Shown here piece after piece: positions 9,734 to 17,411 of a stretch of 33,903 nt of DNA. Made by a program: the position numbers and the translations under genes. Within the stretch, counting starts at the first letter, position 1; each line of letters opens with the position of its first letter. The notes under the pieces are model-generated. The model searched no databases. It saw nothing but the letters and a program-made list of their open reading frames with translations, and had not been told where the DNA came from. This DNA is from Nitrososphaerota archaeon (GTDB lineage Archaea > Thermoproteota > Nitrososphaeria > Conexivisphaerales > UBA164). Location of the stretch: the NCBI GenBank assembly GCA_023381255.1, contig JAMCTX010000004.1, positions 1 through 33,903 of the forward strand. The letters run 5' to 3'.

Positions 9734-10033
9734 ATGGATAAAAGGAAGATCGGCAAAATAGTGGAATCCGCGATAGCTGATTACGGAGGCTATGTTACAA
9801 AGGGCGCTGTGATGTGGCACCTGGAGCACACGTACAACCTTGGGCCAGAAGACGCGATACTTAAGCCGGAGAAGTTCCTCAGGGCGTTGAGGGACATTTA
9901 CGGCGATTTTGTAAGCATAATAGAGGGCAACATATGCGAAAAGCTAGCCAAAGAGTATGGGATAGATTATAACGGGCATGGGCTTTTGGTGCTTGCAAAA
10001 CAGCTTACTGGTAATTCAAACAGTTCATCTTGA
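9734..10033 (+). CDS. NitrOD5-like (DUF3227-type) small protein
   Basis: A 99-residue protein whose ATG directly follows the stop of the upstream ATPase, so the two are co-translated. The pattern (VMWHLEHTYNLGPEDAILKPEKFLRALRDIYGDF... then an amphipathic helix) resembles the NitrOD5/DUF3227 family, described from memory as an output domain of archaeal KaiC homologues. No catalytic motif, membrane segment or zinc site is visible. The C-terminus is Ser/Asn-rich. Family assignment is by pattern memory; the pairing with a KaiC-like ATPase supports it. Confidence 0.6.
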   Translation: MDKRKIGKIVESAIADYGGYVTKGAVMWHLEHTYNLGPEDAILKPEKFLRALRDIYGDFVSIIEGNICEKLAKEYGIDYNGHGLLVLAKQLTGNSNSSS

Positions 10034-10051
10034 TCATGCCTGCTTTTGAAA

Positions 10052-10414
10052 TTACATGTTTTCATTTGTGAAAATCACGTTCAGCATTTTTCCATTCTTA
10101 TCAAATGCCCTAACTTCATCTGGATAGCCTATGATCATAATGACCGGGCCGTAGCCATAAAGCAGGTCTTCAGTGGACGGCAATGCAACACCAGACGGAT
10201 GAGAATGAATTGAACCAACCAAGCTCCTATCAGCCGGCAGTGCCAGCCGGTTAAAATATGCTCTGTTGCTGCTGCCCCTTGCAAATGGAGGTATTACAAG
10301 TGACTCTATAAAAGCTGTCTCCCCTTTAACCTTGCCTCTGAGTAAAAGCAGCACCTCGTTTGGGTATCCGCTTCTGGCATACTCTAAAACGCCTTCTTTT
10401 AACTGCTCAGGCAT
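10052..10414 (-). CDS. JAB1/MPN+ (JAMM) domain metalloprotease
   Basis: This 120-residue protein is essentially one MPN+ domain. The zinc-metalloprotease motif is complete: E20, then H70-x-H72-x7-S80-x2-D83 (HSHPSGVALPSTED). In archaea such proteins remove ubiquitin-like SAMP modifiers or process related sulphur carriers, so a desampylase-type role is likely. No SAMP gene is visible in the window. The open frame extends to a TTG at 10432, but a TATA-like CATATATG at 10440-10447 predicts transcription starting near 10418, which favours the ATG at 10414. It is convergent with the NitrOD5-like gene and divergent from the ferredoxin gene. Confidence 0.88.
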   Translation of the reverse strand: MPEQLKEGVLEYARSGYPNEVLLLLRGKVKGETAFIESLVIPPFARGSSNRAYFNRLALPADRSLVGSIHSHPSGVALPSTEDLLYGYGPVIMIIGYPDEVRAFDKNGKMLNVIFTNENM

Positions 10415-10570
10415 GCTTACAGTATTTATCAATCACACGCATATATGTTGCCTTACAAATAATAAAGTTTCCTAGATACCGTTTAATCTTCTTTTACAGA
10501 TTTCTAAACCACCAAGCTTTAGCTAGAAATCAATAGCCAAACTATAGATAAAATAAAATTAAACAATATT

Positions 10571-10578
10571 TTTATATA
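10571..10578 (+). promoter_or_regulatory. TATA box of the zinc ferredoxin gene
   Basis: TTTATATA is an exact archaeal TATA consensus. It predicts transcription starting near 10600 and a leader of about 8 bases before the ATG at 10608. Confidence 0.65.
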
Positions 10579-10607
10579 GTAAGCAGCAAATTAAGATGCG
10601 ATAGCAA

Positions 10608-11033
10608 ATGGTAAGAGAAGTTCCTTTTAAATCAAAGCCGATTGACCCGGACTTTCTCAAAAAGCCAGACGAATATGCGGTAACGGGGAACCATGCTGGC
10701 CATGACATAAGGGCCGAAGGCAAGGAAAGGCCCGATGCCGATGGAAAACCATATCCTACAAAGCTTGGAATTCACGGCACTGTAGTGGCCGTAGATTTTG
10801 ACAGCTGTATTGCAGATGGCGCATGCATGGATGTATGCCCAGTAAATGTGTTTGAATGGTTATTAAATCCTGGAAAGTCTGGTTCCGGAAACGATAAATG
10901 GCCATTAACAGGGGATGAGCAGACTAAATACTTTACAGATAAGGCTGACCCGCTTAGGGAAAAGGACTGCATATTCTGCATGGCGTGCGAAACTGCCTGC
11001 CCGGTTGGGGCAATAAAGATTTCACCTCCGTAA
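10608..11033 (+). CDS. zfx: Zinc-containing 7Fe ferredoxin
   Basis: A 141-residue soluble ferredoxin of the Thermoplasma/Sulfolobus zinc-containing type, the expected electron acceptor of 2-oxoacid oxidoreductases such as the Por complex encoded at 29993-33029. The N-terminal extension carries H29, H32 and H56, candidate zinc ligands together with an aspartate. Cluster I reads C67-x2-D70-x2-C73-x3-C77-P: aspartate replaces the second cysteine, as expected for a 3Fe-4S cluster. Cluster II (CIFCMACETACP) has all four cysteines for 4Fe-4S. The gene stands alone with its own strong TATA box and a T-rich stretch after the stop. Confidence 0.93.
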   Translation: MVREVPFKSKPIDPDFLKKPDEYAVTGNHAGHDIRAEGKERPDADGKPYPTKLGIHGTVVAVDFDSCIADGACMDVCPVNVFEWLLNPGKSGSGNDKWPLTGDEQTKYFTDKADPLREKDCIFCMACETACPVGAIKISPP

Positions 11034-11062
11034 AAAACTTTTTATTAATTTTTTATTTTCTG
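11034..11062 (+). terminator. T-rich terminator after the ferredoxin gene
   Basis: Immediately after the stop codon come runs of T (TTTTT at 11038, TTTTTT at about 11050, TTTT further on), the usual archaeal termination signal. No strong hairpin is needed. Confidence 0.55.
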
Positions 11063-11168
11063 CTATCGGTTAAATTGTATTTTCAAATATAATTATATTA
11101 ACCGCATAACTGTTAATGCTGTAATTAAATTAGCATGTTTTCGAAAACGGAACTATCCAGGCATCCTT

Positions 11169-11738
11169 TCATTTAATCATAGTTCTTTTGAGAATTTCAA
11201 TTCTGGATTCCTTTTCAATTGCAATGGTCCTCATCACAGCAACATCCAGAGTTGCACCAACAGTTACAAGCCCGTGCTTTCTCAGCACAATTCCCTGATG
11301 CCCATCAGCAATTGAAGAAGCCACGGTGTTTGCAAGGTCCTGAGTTCCTGGCTCAATAACTGGTAGCACTGGCACATACGAAGTGAAATACAGCTTTGAT
11401 TCAGTGAGGGTTGTAACTATTCTGTCAGTAAAGTCTGCATAGACCAAGGTATTTATCGGGTGTGTATGAACAACGAAATTTACATCTTTGGATCTCCTGT
11501 AAATCTCCAGATGCATCCTGTATTCTGATGAAGGTTCCTTCCCCTTTATGAGCTTGCCGTCCATGCTTATCAACGAATAATCATCTGGTGTAGCATGCTG
11601 CATAAATACATTTGTTGACTTCACTATAATTCCTTCACTCACCCTAGAGCTCAGGTTTCCCTCCCTTCCCTCTACATATCCCAGGGATGCCAGATAATTC
11701 CCCATCTTAGCCAGCTGTTCATAATGTGCAGATGACAA
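11169..11738 (-). CDS. Class II aldolase/adducin family protein
   Basis: A 189-residue cytoplasmic zinc enzyme of the fuculose-1-phosphate aldolase / ribulose-5-phosphate epimerase superfamily. The metal ligands are visible as H91 and H93 (HTHP) and H155 (RKHGLV), with the catalytic glutamate at E72. The N-terminal part (GNLSSRVSEGIIVKSTN) matches the phosphate-binding segment of the family. Which sugar phosphate or other hydroxy-acid substrate it uses cannot be told. It is the last gene of the minus-strand run, and its start directly abuts the pheA stop, so it is probably co-translated with pheA. Confidence 0.85.
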   Translation of the reverse strand: MSSAHYEQLAKMGNYLASLGYVEGREGNLSSRVSEGIIVKSTNVFMQHATPDDYSLISMDGKLIKGKEPSSEYRMHLEIYRRSKDVNFVVHTHPINTLVYADFTDRIVTTLTESKLYFTSYVPVLPVIEPGTQDLANTVASSIADGHQGIVLRKHGLVTVGATLDVAVMRTIAIEKESRIEILKRTMIK

Positions 11739-12557
11739 TCAATCACTCACCGCAGGATATGATCCAAGCACCTTTATGAATGATACTTCTTTTTTTAACT
11801 CATCAATGGCATTCCTTACATCATTATCATCCTCGCGCCCCATAAAATCAACAAAGAAGAAGTACTCCCATGGCTTTTCCTTTGTTGGCCTGCTCTCAAT
11901 CTTTGTCATGTTCACCCCATTATCAGCAAATGCCTTAAGCGCACGATAAAGTGCACCTGGAACATGCCTCACTGAAAATATTATTGATGTCTTTTCCCTG
12001 TTACTAATTTCAGCAATACCATTACCAATAATTATGAACCTAGTATAGTTGTTTGGCGAATCTTCAATTCCTTCAGCCAGCACATTAAGCCCGTAATGCC
12101 GGGCTGCCCTGCAACTGGCTATTGCTCCCGCGTTCATGACTTTCCCCTCAGCTATCGCTTTAGCGCTTCCCGCTGTATCATAGTATGGTACCGGCTTCAA
12201 CCTAATGCTCTCTATGTATTTTCTGCACTGCGAAAGCGCCTGAGGATGAGACCATACTTCCCTTATGTCATCCATTTTCACGCCGGGATTGGCCATAAAG
12301 CAATGCCTTACCCTTAACACCTCCTCCCCTATTATTTTAACGCCTGCGCCTATAAGCAGGTCGTAGGTTTCACTAACACTGCCTTCAAGCGTATTTTCAA
12401 TAGGCACTACAGCAAATTCAGCTTTTCCATTTTCAACACTTTTAAACACGTCTGAAAGGTACGGCAACGGCATAAGTTCGACAACATTCCCGAAAAAATT
12501 AATCGATGCCTCTTCGCTGTATGCGCCCAGTTCCCCCTGAAAACTGACTTTTACCAT
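11739..12557 (-). CDS. pheA: Prephenate dehydratase with ACT domain
   Basis: This protein converts prephenate to phenylpyruvate in phenylalanine synthesis. The catalytic domain shows FQGELGAYSEEA at the N-terminus, then PIENTLEGSV, HPQALSQC and the EDSPNNYTRF motif with the conserved Thr-Arg-Phe. A C-terminal ACT domain (about residues 185-265) contains ESRPTKEKPWEYFFFVD, the phenylalanine feedback-binding region. The open frame begins at 12572, but the ATG at 12557 gives the family N-terminus and overlaps the ilvE stop by 7 bases. At 272 residues it is a stand-alone dehydratase without chorismate mutase. Confidence 0.95.
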   Translation of the reverse strand: MVKVSFQGELGAYSEEASINFFGNVVELMPLPYLSDVFKSVENGKAEFAVVPIENTLEGSVSETYDLLIGAGVKIIGEEVLRVRHCFMANPGVKMDDIREVWSHPQALSQCRKYIESIRLKPVPYYDTAGSAKAIAEGKVMNAGAIASCRAARHYGLNVLAEGIEDSPNNYTRFIIIGNGIAEISNREKTSIIFSVRHVPGALYRALKAFADNGVNMTKIESRPTKEKPWEYFFFVDFMGREDDNDVRNAIDELKKEVSFIKVLGSYPAVSD

Positions 12558-13468
12558 ACTGGATCCAGCCACTTTCTGTATTTGTCAACCCTTCCTTTCA
12601 CAACGTCTGTGAACAGAATTTTGAGTTTTGATGCAACTGGTCCTACATTGCCGCTTCCCACAGTTCTGCCATCCACCTTTAATATAGGTGTTATTTCGGC
12701 AGCAGTGCCCACAAAGAAAAGTTCGTCTGCTGTATATAGTTCTGAGCGTTCCATGTCCCTTTCCACAATCCTGAATCCTGCATCTCCAGCTACTTCCATA
12801 AGGCTCCTTCTCGTTATGCCATCAAGTATGCCGGCAGAAAGCGGCGGTGTTATTATTATGCCATCCTTTACTGCCATTATATTTTCTCCACTCCCCTCGC
12901 AAACTCTGCCCTGTTCGTTAAGCAGTATTGCATCATCAAAGCCGCGGTTCAGTGCTTCCAGTTTGGCCAAAACGCTGTTAACATAGTGACCCGTTACTTT
13001 TGCGAGTATTGGCACTGTTTGCCCGCTCAGCCTCCTCCAGCTTGAAACTATCACTTCTATGCCTTCCTTTTCGAAGTACTTGCCATACGGCATTGCTATG
13101 ATAAAGACTTCCGTTTTTAGCTTTCTCACGTCAAGCCCTATAGGGCCTAATCCCTTAATGGCTAGGGGCCTGATATAAAGGTCTGCCCTGAATCCATTTT
13201 TTATCAATGTATCCTTTATTGCTTTTGAAAGCTCCTCTGAACCGTAATCTATGCCAAAGCCATAGAGCTTGATTGAGTTGAGCAGTCTTGCTACATGTTC
13301 CCTGAGCCTGAAGATATATAGCTGATTTCCATTATAATATGCCCTTATTCCTTCAAACACACCAGTTCCATAATGAAGCGCATTTGTCATCACATGAACC
13401 CTTGCATCATCCCAGGCAACAAATTCCCCATTATGCCATACATACTTGGCGCCGAGATCTATGCTCAT
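12551..13468 (-). CDS. ilvE: Branched-chain amino acid aminotransferase
   Basis: A 305-residue PLP-dependent class IV aminotransferase that interconverts Leu, Ile and Val with their 2-oxoacids. The N-terminal pattern (VWHNGEFVAWDDARVHV, then HYGTGVFEGIRAY) and the CEGSGENIM segment near residue 190 are typical. The PLP lysine is probably the K of ILAKVTGHYVNS. It begins 9 bases after rnhB and overlaps pheA by 7 bases. A D-amino-acid or aminodeoxychorismate-lyase role is a less likely alternative. Confidence 0.93.
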   Translation of the reverse strand: MSIDLGAKYVWHNGEFVAWDDARVHVMTNALHYGTGVFEGIRAYYNGNQLYIFRLREHVARLLNSIKLYGFGIDYGSEELSKAIKDTLIKNGFRADLYIRPLAIKGLGPIGLDVRKLKTEVFIIAMPYGKYFEKEGIEVIVSSWRRLSGQTVPILAKVTGHYVNSVLAKLEALNRGFDDAILLNEQGRVCEGSGENIMAVKDGIIITPPLSAGILDGITRRSLMEVAGDAGFRIVERDMERSELYTADELFFVGTAAEITPILKVDGRTVGSGNVGPVASKLKILFTDVVKGRVDKYRKWLDPVW

Positions 13469-13477
13469 GATTGTTTT

Positions 13478-14104
13478 TTATTCCAAGACCCTTTTTAATG
13501 TTTTCCAGCTCCTGCGCACAAATGGCATCTTGTTTATTGATCCTATATTTTCCCGCAGATATTCCCTTGTAAGGGGGTCTGAGGGATAGCCAGAACCGAT
13601 TTTCCCGTACACCGCCTGAATGTTTCTTATCATTTTGTCCCTGTTCACCTTTGCAATGATGCTGGCAGCTGACACCACGGGGTAAATATCGTCAGCATGA
13701 TGCGAGCTTATCAGCATTACCTTTCTTTTAAGAAAGGAAGATATCTGACTTGCAAATAGCCTTTCGCTGGTGTCCGCAGCATCCACTACTGCAAGCTCAC
13801 CATGCAGGGAGCTTATTATTAAAGACATAAATTTCGCCTCAAGATAATTCAGTTTCATATGCTTTTGCCCGTTGAGAACATATCTGTCAATAAGAGATGG
13901 CTTAAGTTCCTTCACGATCATTTCAATTCCGTTTATTTCACTTAATTGTGAAAAAAGGGTTTCCCTTTTTTTTGGAGAAAGCTTCTTTGAATCCTTTACG
14001 CCAAGCGCTTTTAGATCAATTGCGTTATCTATTGAAACCCCGGCAATCACCAGCGGCCCAAACACACTGCCCCTTCCAGCTTCGTCTACCCCTATGACCC
14101 TCAA
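13478..14104 (-). CDS. rnhB: Ribonuclease HII
   Basis: A 208-residue enzyme that cuts the RNA strand of RNA-DNA hybrids and removes misincorporated ribonucleotides. D7-E8 within VDEAGRGSVFGP form the N-terminal active-site motif; further acids lie in VVDAADT and in the HADDIYPVVSAASIIAKVNRD segment. The start is a TTG: no in-frame ATG lies near, and the motif position requires it. A TATA-like stretch (CTTTAAAGG) at about 14131-14140 predicts a short leader, so the gene may be transcribed separately from pyk as well as with it. Confidence 0.95.
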   Translation of the reverse strand: MRVIGVDEAGRGSVFGPLVIAGVSIDNAIDLKALGVKDSKKLSPKKRETLFSQLSEINGIEMIVKELKPSLIDRYVLNGQKHMKLNYLEAKFMSLIISSLHGELAVVDAADTSERLFASQISSFLKRKVMLISSHHADDIYPVVSAASIIAKVNRDKMIRNIQAVYGKIGSGYPSDPLTREYLRENIGSINKMPFVRRSWKTLKRVLE

Positions 14105-14146
14105 AGCATTATCAGGTGCTCAATGTGACCTTTAAAGCTTGTTAGC

Positions 14147-15505
14147 TTATACCTCAATTATCCTTATTGCATCTGTAACTCCCTGCCTGAGGCTGCGGGT
14201 CATCACAATTTTATCCCCCGTCGCGATAAGCGACATGGATTTTAGTTTATCTATTATTGCCTGTTCGTTCTTTTCCTGCTGTATTATGACCGGCTTCACA
14301 CCCCAAGTCAGCTGTATTTTCTTTGCTATACGCTGGTCCTGACATACGGCTATTATGTCGCATTTTGGCCTGAACCTGGCCAGCCTCTGTGGTGTTTTTC
14401 CGGTGCTGGTCATTGCCACAAGCCTGCCTCCTATAAGTTCACCCAGGTTAGCTACACCTTCAGCAAACTTGTCGTAAACATCAAGCCCCTCCACCTTTGG
14501 CCTAGCTCTGGAATACAATTCGCCCTCTTTTGCTATATCCCTTAGCCACTTAATGACCTCAATTGGATACCTGCCCACAGCGGTTTCGCCGCTCACCATT
14601 AAAGCGTCAGCCCCCATGCTAACTGCCATAAAAACGTCAGTTATTTCGGCCCTGGTTGGTATAGGGTTGTTTATCATTGAATCCAGCAGCTGCGTTGCTA
14701 CTATTGCAGGTTTGCCATAATTCATAGATTGCCTTATTATGTTCCTTTCCAGCTCAGGTATCTTGACCATGGGGAAGTGAGAGCCCAAGTCGCCCCTGGC
14801 CACCAGCACATAGTCAGTTGCACCAATTATGCCGGTTATATTATTGACGGCAGATATTGTCTCAATTTTAGCCACAATGAACATGCCGCTGCCAAGGTCT
14901 GCCATCACCGACCTGAGCTTTTCTATATCTTCAGAAGTCTTTACAAATGACATTGCAACGCCATCCATGCCGGCCCCGGCAGCAAATTTCAGGTCATCAA
15001 GGTCCTTTTCTGTGGGCGAGTTAAGAGGGTATTCTTTGCCCTGAATTGCAACGGTTTTCTTTGAACCTAGCTCTCCTTCAACTATAAACGATATAAAAAC
15101 AGTATTGCCGCTCTTGCCTTCCACCCTTGCCCAGAGCCTGCCACCATCTATTATCACCGTATCACCGACTTCAACAAGCCTATAAAACACATCAGAATCC
15201 AGTGGTATTTCTCCCCCTTCAGACACTTCATACCTTTTGCCCTTTACCACGTCAAACTGCTTAAATTCACCCAGTCGCACCGTTGGCCCCTGCAGGTCAG
15301 CAATTATTGGCACCGAATTACCAGTATCAGCTTCGGCTTTCCTAGTAAGGCCTATAAGCTGGCCTGCTTCTTCATGGCTGCCATGAGAAAAATTTATCCT
15401 GAAGGCATCAGCCCCTTCCTGTATCATGGACCTTATTACTTCATATGAAGATGTAGCAGGTCCCAGCGTGGCAAGAAGCTTTGTCCTTATTTTACCATTT
15501 TCCAT
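14147..15505 (-). CDS. pyk: Pyruvate kinase
   Basis: A 452-residue glycolytic enzyme that makes pyruvate and ATP from phosphoenolpyruvate and ADP. Motifs seen in order are ATLGPAT and RINFSHGSHEE near the N-terminus, the catalytic IVAKIETISAV segment with its lysine and metal-binding Glu, ARGDLGSHF, and ATQLLDSMINNPIPTRAEITDV. The C-terminal regulatory domain is present (TSTGKTPQRLARFRP onward). It has its own TATA box at 15526-15534 whose spacing predicts a leaderless transcript starting at the ATG. Its product feeds the Por complex encoded at 29993-33029. Confidence 0.97.
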   Translation of the reverse strand: MENGKIRTKLLATLGPATSSYEVIRSMIQEGADAFRINFSHGSHEEAGQLIGLTRKAEADTGNSVPIIADLQGPTVRLGEFKQFDVVKGKRYEVSEGGEIPLDSDVFYRLVEVGDTVIIDGGRLWARVEGKSGNTVFISFIVEGELGSKKTVAIQGKEYPLNSPTEKDLDDLKFAAGAGMDGVAMSFVKTSEDIEKLRSVMADLGSGMFIVAKIETISAVNNITGIIGATDYVLVARGDLGSHFPMVKIPELERNIIRQSMNYGKPAIVATQLLDSMINNPIPTRAEITDVFMAVSMGADALMVSGETAVGRYPIEVIKWLRDIAKEGELYSRARPKVEGLDVYDKFAEGVANLGELIGGRLVAMTSTGKTPQRLARFRPKCDIIAVCQDQRIAKKIQLTWGVKPVIIQQEKNEQAIIDKLKSMSLIATGDKIVMTRSLRQGVTDAIRIIEV

Positions 15506-15525
15506 ACTTTAACCTTAACATAGGT

Positions 15526-15534
15526 ACTTAATAA
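15526..15534 (-). promoter_or_regulatory. TATA box of pyk
   Basis: On the minus strand this reads CTTATTAAG, centred 25 bases before the pyk ATG at 15505. That spacing predicts a leaderless transcript and an internal promoter within the DUF47-endA-pyk gene run. Confidence 0.5.
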
Positions 15535-15541
15535 GCACTGG

Positions 15542-16075
15542 TCAGGGTTTCCACCAATCAAACCCAAGAAGTGTAGGCTGCTTTCCTGGAACCGCTATTA
15601 TGAATCTCTTCCTTACGCTCCTTGCAAGCCTTCCCGCGAGCACAAGCTCTGAAGCGCCAAGCTGGTGGCCCCCCTTTACTACATTTACTATATACGGCGC
15701 ATGCTCCAGTCCAGGACCCTTCCTGTAAACTGCAAAATCTCCGCCGAACTTCATGCCAGGGATAACGACAAGCCCCATATCACGAAGTGCCCTGTAAACT
15801 GAATATTTGTCGTCAAACCGGTCATACTTTGCCTCGAAAATCCCCCTTAGTTCTTCGGCTTCTACAAGCTTTCCACCGCTGTATATGTCAATTATTCCCT
15901 TTTCCAGCAGATACATGCATTCTATAAAATCCATTACCAATGGTGAATCAAACTGTCCTCTTGGCTTCGTGACCCCTAGTGGCTTGCCATAAAAGCCGTT
16001 TTTGTAAATCTCATTTGCCTCTTCAGTGTCCCAGATTATAACTGATCGGTCAAGGAGGTAGCCGCTATATTTCAT
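15542..16075 (-). CDS. endA: tRNA-splicing endonuclease
   Basis: A 177-residue endonuclease that excises archaeal tRNA introns at bulge-helix-bulge structures. Catalytic residues are visible as Y117, H125 and K156 (DFAVYRKGPGLEHAPY, then RSVRKRF). H125 and K156 coincide with the Methanocaldococcus numbering as I recall it. A length near 180 fits the single-unit type that forms a homotetramer, or the catalytic partner of a heterotetramer, rather than the double-length homodimer I recall for Thermoplasma acidophilum. It lies 2 bases after the DUF47 gene. The tRNA at 33685-33774, with its unusual insertion, is a candidate substrate. Confidence 0.93.
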   Translation of the reverse strand: MKYSGYLLDRSVIIWDTEEANEIYKNGFYGKPLGVTKPRGQFDSPLVMDFIECMYLLEKGIIDIYSGGKLVEAEELRGIFEAKYDRFDDKYSVYRALRDMGLVVIPGMKFGGDFAVYRKGPGLEHAPYIVNVVKGGHQLGASELVLAGRLARSVRKRFIIAVPGKQPTLLGFDWWKP

Positions 16076-16077
16076 GC

Positions 16078-16716
16078 TTAGAGCCCTATGGAAACTATCA
16101 CTATGTTATCTGCTATTGAAAGGGAAAGGTCGGCGATCCTGTCAAGCCTCTCCAGTATATCCTTGATAAGAATCAGAAACTTGATATCACTTACTTCCCC
16201 AAATACGTTAAGCAGCAGCTGCCTGTATATCTGGTCGATCTCATTTTCAGCAGTTTCAACGGCGGGAAGAAGTTCTGAAGCTTTATCCGAATTCATCTGC
16301 AACACTCTTACCATTTCGTTCATCTTTATCAAAATTTCAACCAGTTTGTCCAGAAGCTGTGTAATATCTGCATCAATCCCTGCCTTTTTGACAGCCTTAA
16401 CATCCACCTGCCTAACCCTGAAAGCTGTGCCGTCAATCAGGTCAACAAGTTCCTCTATTTCGTATGCAGCCCTCATTATGTCCTCCTTGTTCATTATCAT
16501 TGAGCCCATCTCCGCCAGCCCGCGCGTTAGCGCTCTTCTGCTTCCCTTTATGTCAAGGCGCATTTGCTCAATTTTGGCACGGGATTCATCCCTGCCTGCT
16601 TCATCAAACATCATCTGGGAAAGCTGCCTTACGGCATCTACAGACTTCCTGCTTTCCTCCATCAAAACTGAAAGTATCTTCCTCTTTGCTTGAATTTCAG
16701 GTTCTCCCAAATACAA
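16078..16716 (-). CDS. DUF47/PhoU-like helical protein
   Basis: A 212-residue, almost entirely helical protein resembling the DUF47/PhoU-like family. These typically form four- to six-helix bundles that bind metal and partner with phosphate transporters. Conserved helix features include the IEELVDLIDGTAFRV segment near the middle and a C-terminal ILERLDRIADLSLSIADNI helix. No phosphate transporter gene is adjacent, which is unusual for the family. The start is a TTG; a TATA-like ATATTTATA at about 16747-16757 would give a 10-15 base leader. It is the first gene of the minus-strand run to the class II aldolase and is divergent from the NTPase gene. Confidence 0.75.
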   Translation of the reverse strand: MYLGEPEIQAKRKILSVLMEESRKSVDAVRQLSQMMFDEAGRDESRAKIEQMRLDIKGSRRALTRGLAEMGSMIMNKEDIMRAAYEIEELVDLIDGTAFRVRQVDVKAVKKAGIDADITQLLDKLVEILIKMNEMVRVLQMNSDKASELLPAVETAENEIDQIYRQLLLNVFGEVSDIKFLILIKDILERLDRIADLSLSIADNIVIVSIGL

Positions 16717-16833
16717 TTATATTCAAACAAATTTAGTTAGCGCAGAAATATAAATATTGCGTACATTTAGTTTGTTATAGCTTTTCACGATAGCCCAGAT
16801 ATTTTTTAATATAATATGTTGGCCAGTTCTAGC

Positions 16834-17358
16834 ATGATAATTGCAGTGGGAAGCGGCAACGTGGTAAAAATAGAGGCCGTAAAAAATGTTTTCCGAACTG
16901 CTTTTGGGGCAACCCCAAAAATAGTTTCCATTGAAGTAGAGTCTGGAGTGCCTGCACAGCCATTTAATAATGATCTATTGATTGGTGCAAGGAACAGGGC
17001 AAAAAAGGCACTGGACAAGGCAGGCGAAGCTGAATTTGGCATAGGAATAGAGGGCGGGGGGCTTGATATAGCTGACACATTCTTTGTAGCAACTGCTGTT
17101 TGCATAATACGAAAAGATGGTGCTGAATCGTTTGGCATGACCGGCTCATTTATGGTTCCAGAAAGTGTTGAAAGCAGAATGAAGGGCGGGGAGGAACTGG
17201 GTGATGTCATGGACAGCATAATCGGAAAAAAGGGAACAAAGAGGGGTATTGGGGCTATAGGATATTATTCAAAGGGGCTTATGACAAGAGAAGGTTACCT
17301 GGAACAAGGGGTGTTTATGGCTCTGGTAAAATTTATAGGTGAAGACCGGTGGCGGTGA
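16834..17358 (+). CDS. Inosine/xanthosine triphosphatase (DUF84/YjjX-like NTPase)
   Basis: A protein of 174 residues that resembles the YjjX/DUF84 NTPases, which hydrolyse ITP and XTP to keep deaminated purines out of nucleic acids. It shows the N-terminal AVGSGNVVKIEAVKN segment and the central EAEFGIGIEGGG segment with acidic residues. The open frame begins at 16816, but a TATA-like stretch at 16805-16813 predicts a leaderless transcript beginning at the ATG at 16834, which also gives the family N-terminus (MIIAVGSGN). It is divergent from the DUF47 gene, so the two promoters share about 115 bases. Confidence 0.88.
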   Translation: MIIAVGSGNVVKIEAVKNVFRTAFGATPKIVSIEVESGVPAQPFNNDLLIGARNRAKKALDKAGEAEFGIGIEGGGLDIADTFFVATAVCIIRKDGAESFGMTGSFMVPESVESRMKGGEELGDVMDSIIGKKGTKRGIGAIGYYSKGLMTREGYLEQGVFMALVKFIGEDRWR

Positions 17359-17411
17359 TTGGCAGGCAACCAATGTTCTAAAACACTGAAGCCCAAAACG
17401 TCCTGCAAGCA

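Noticed and set aside
16088-16693. A 201-codon plus-strand open frame antisense to the DUF47 gene
   Set aside because: It is Ser/Ile/Leu-rich with no motif and mirrors the codons of a helix-rich gene. The minus-strand frame has recognisable family features.
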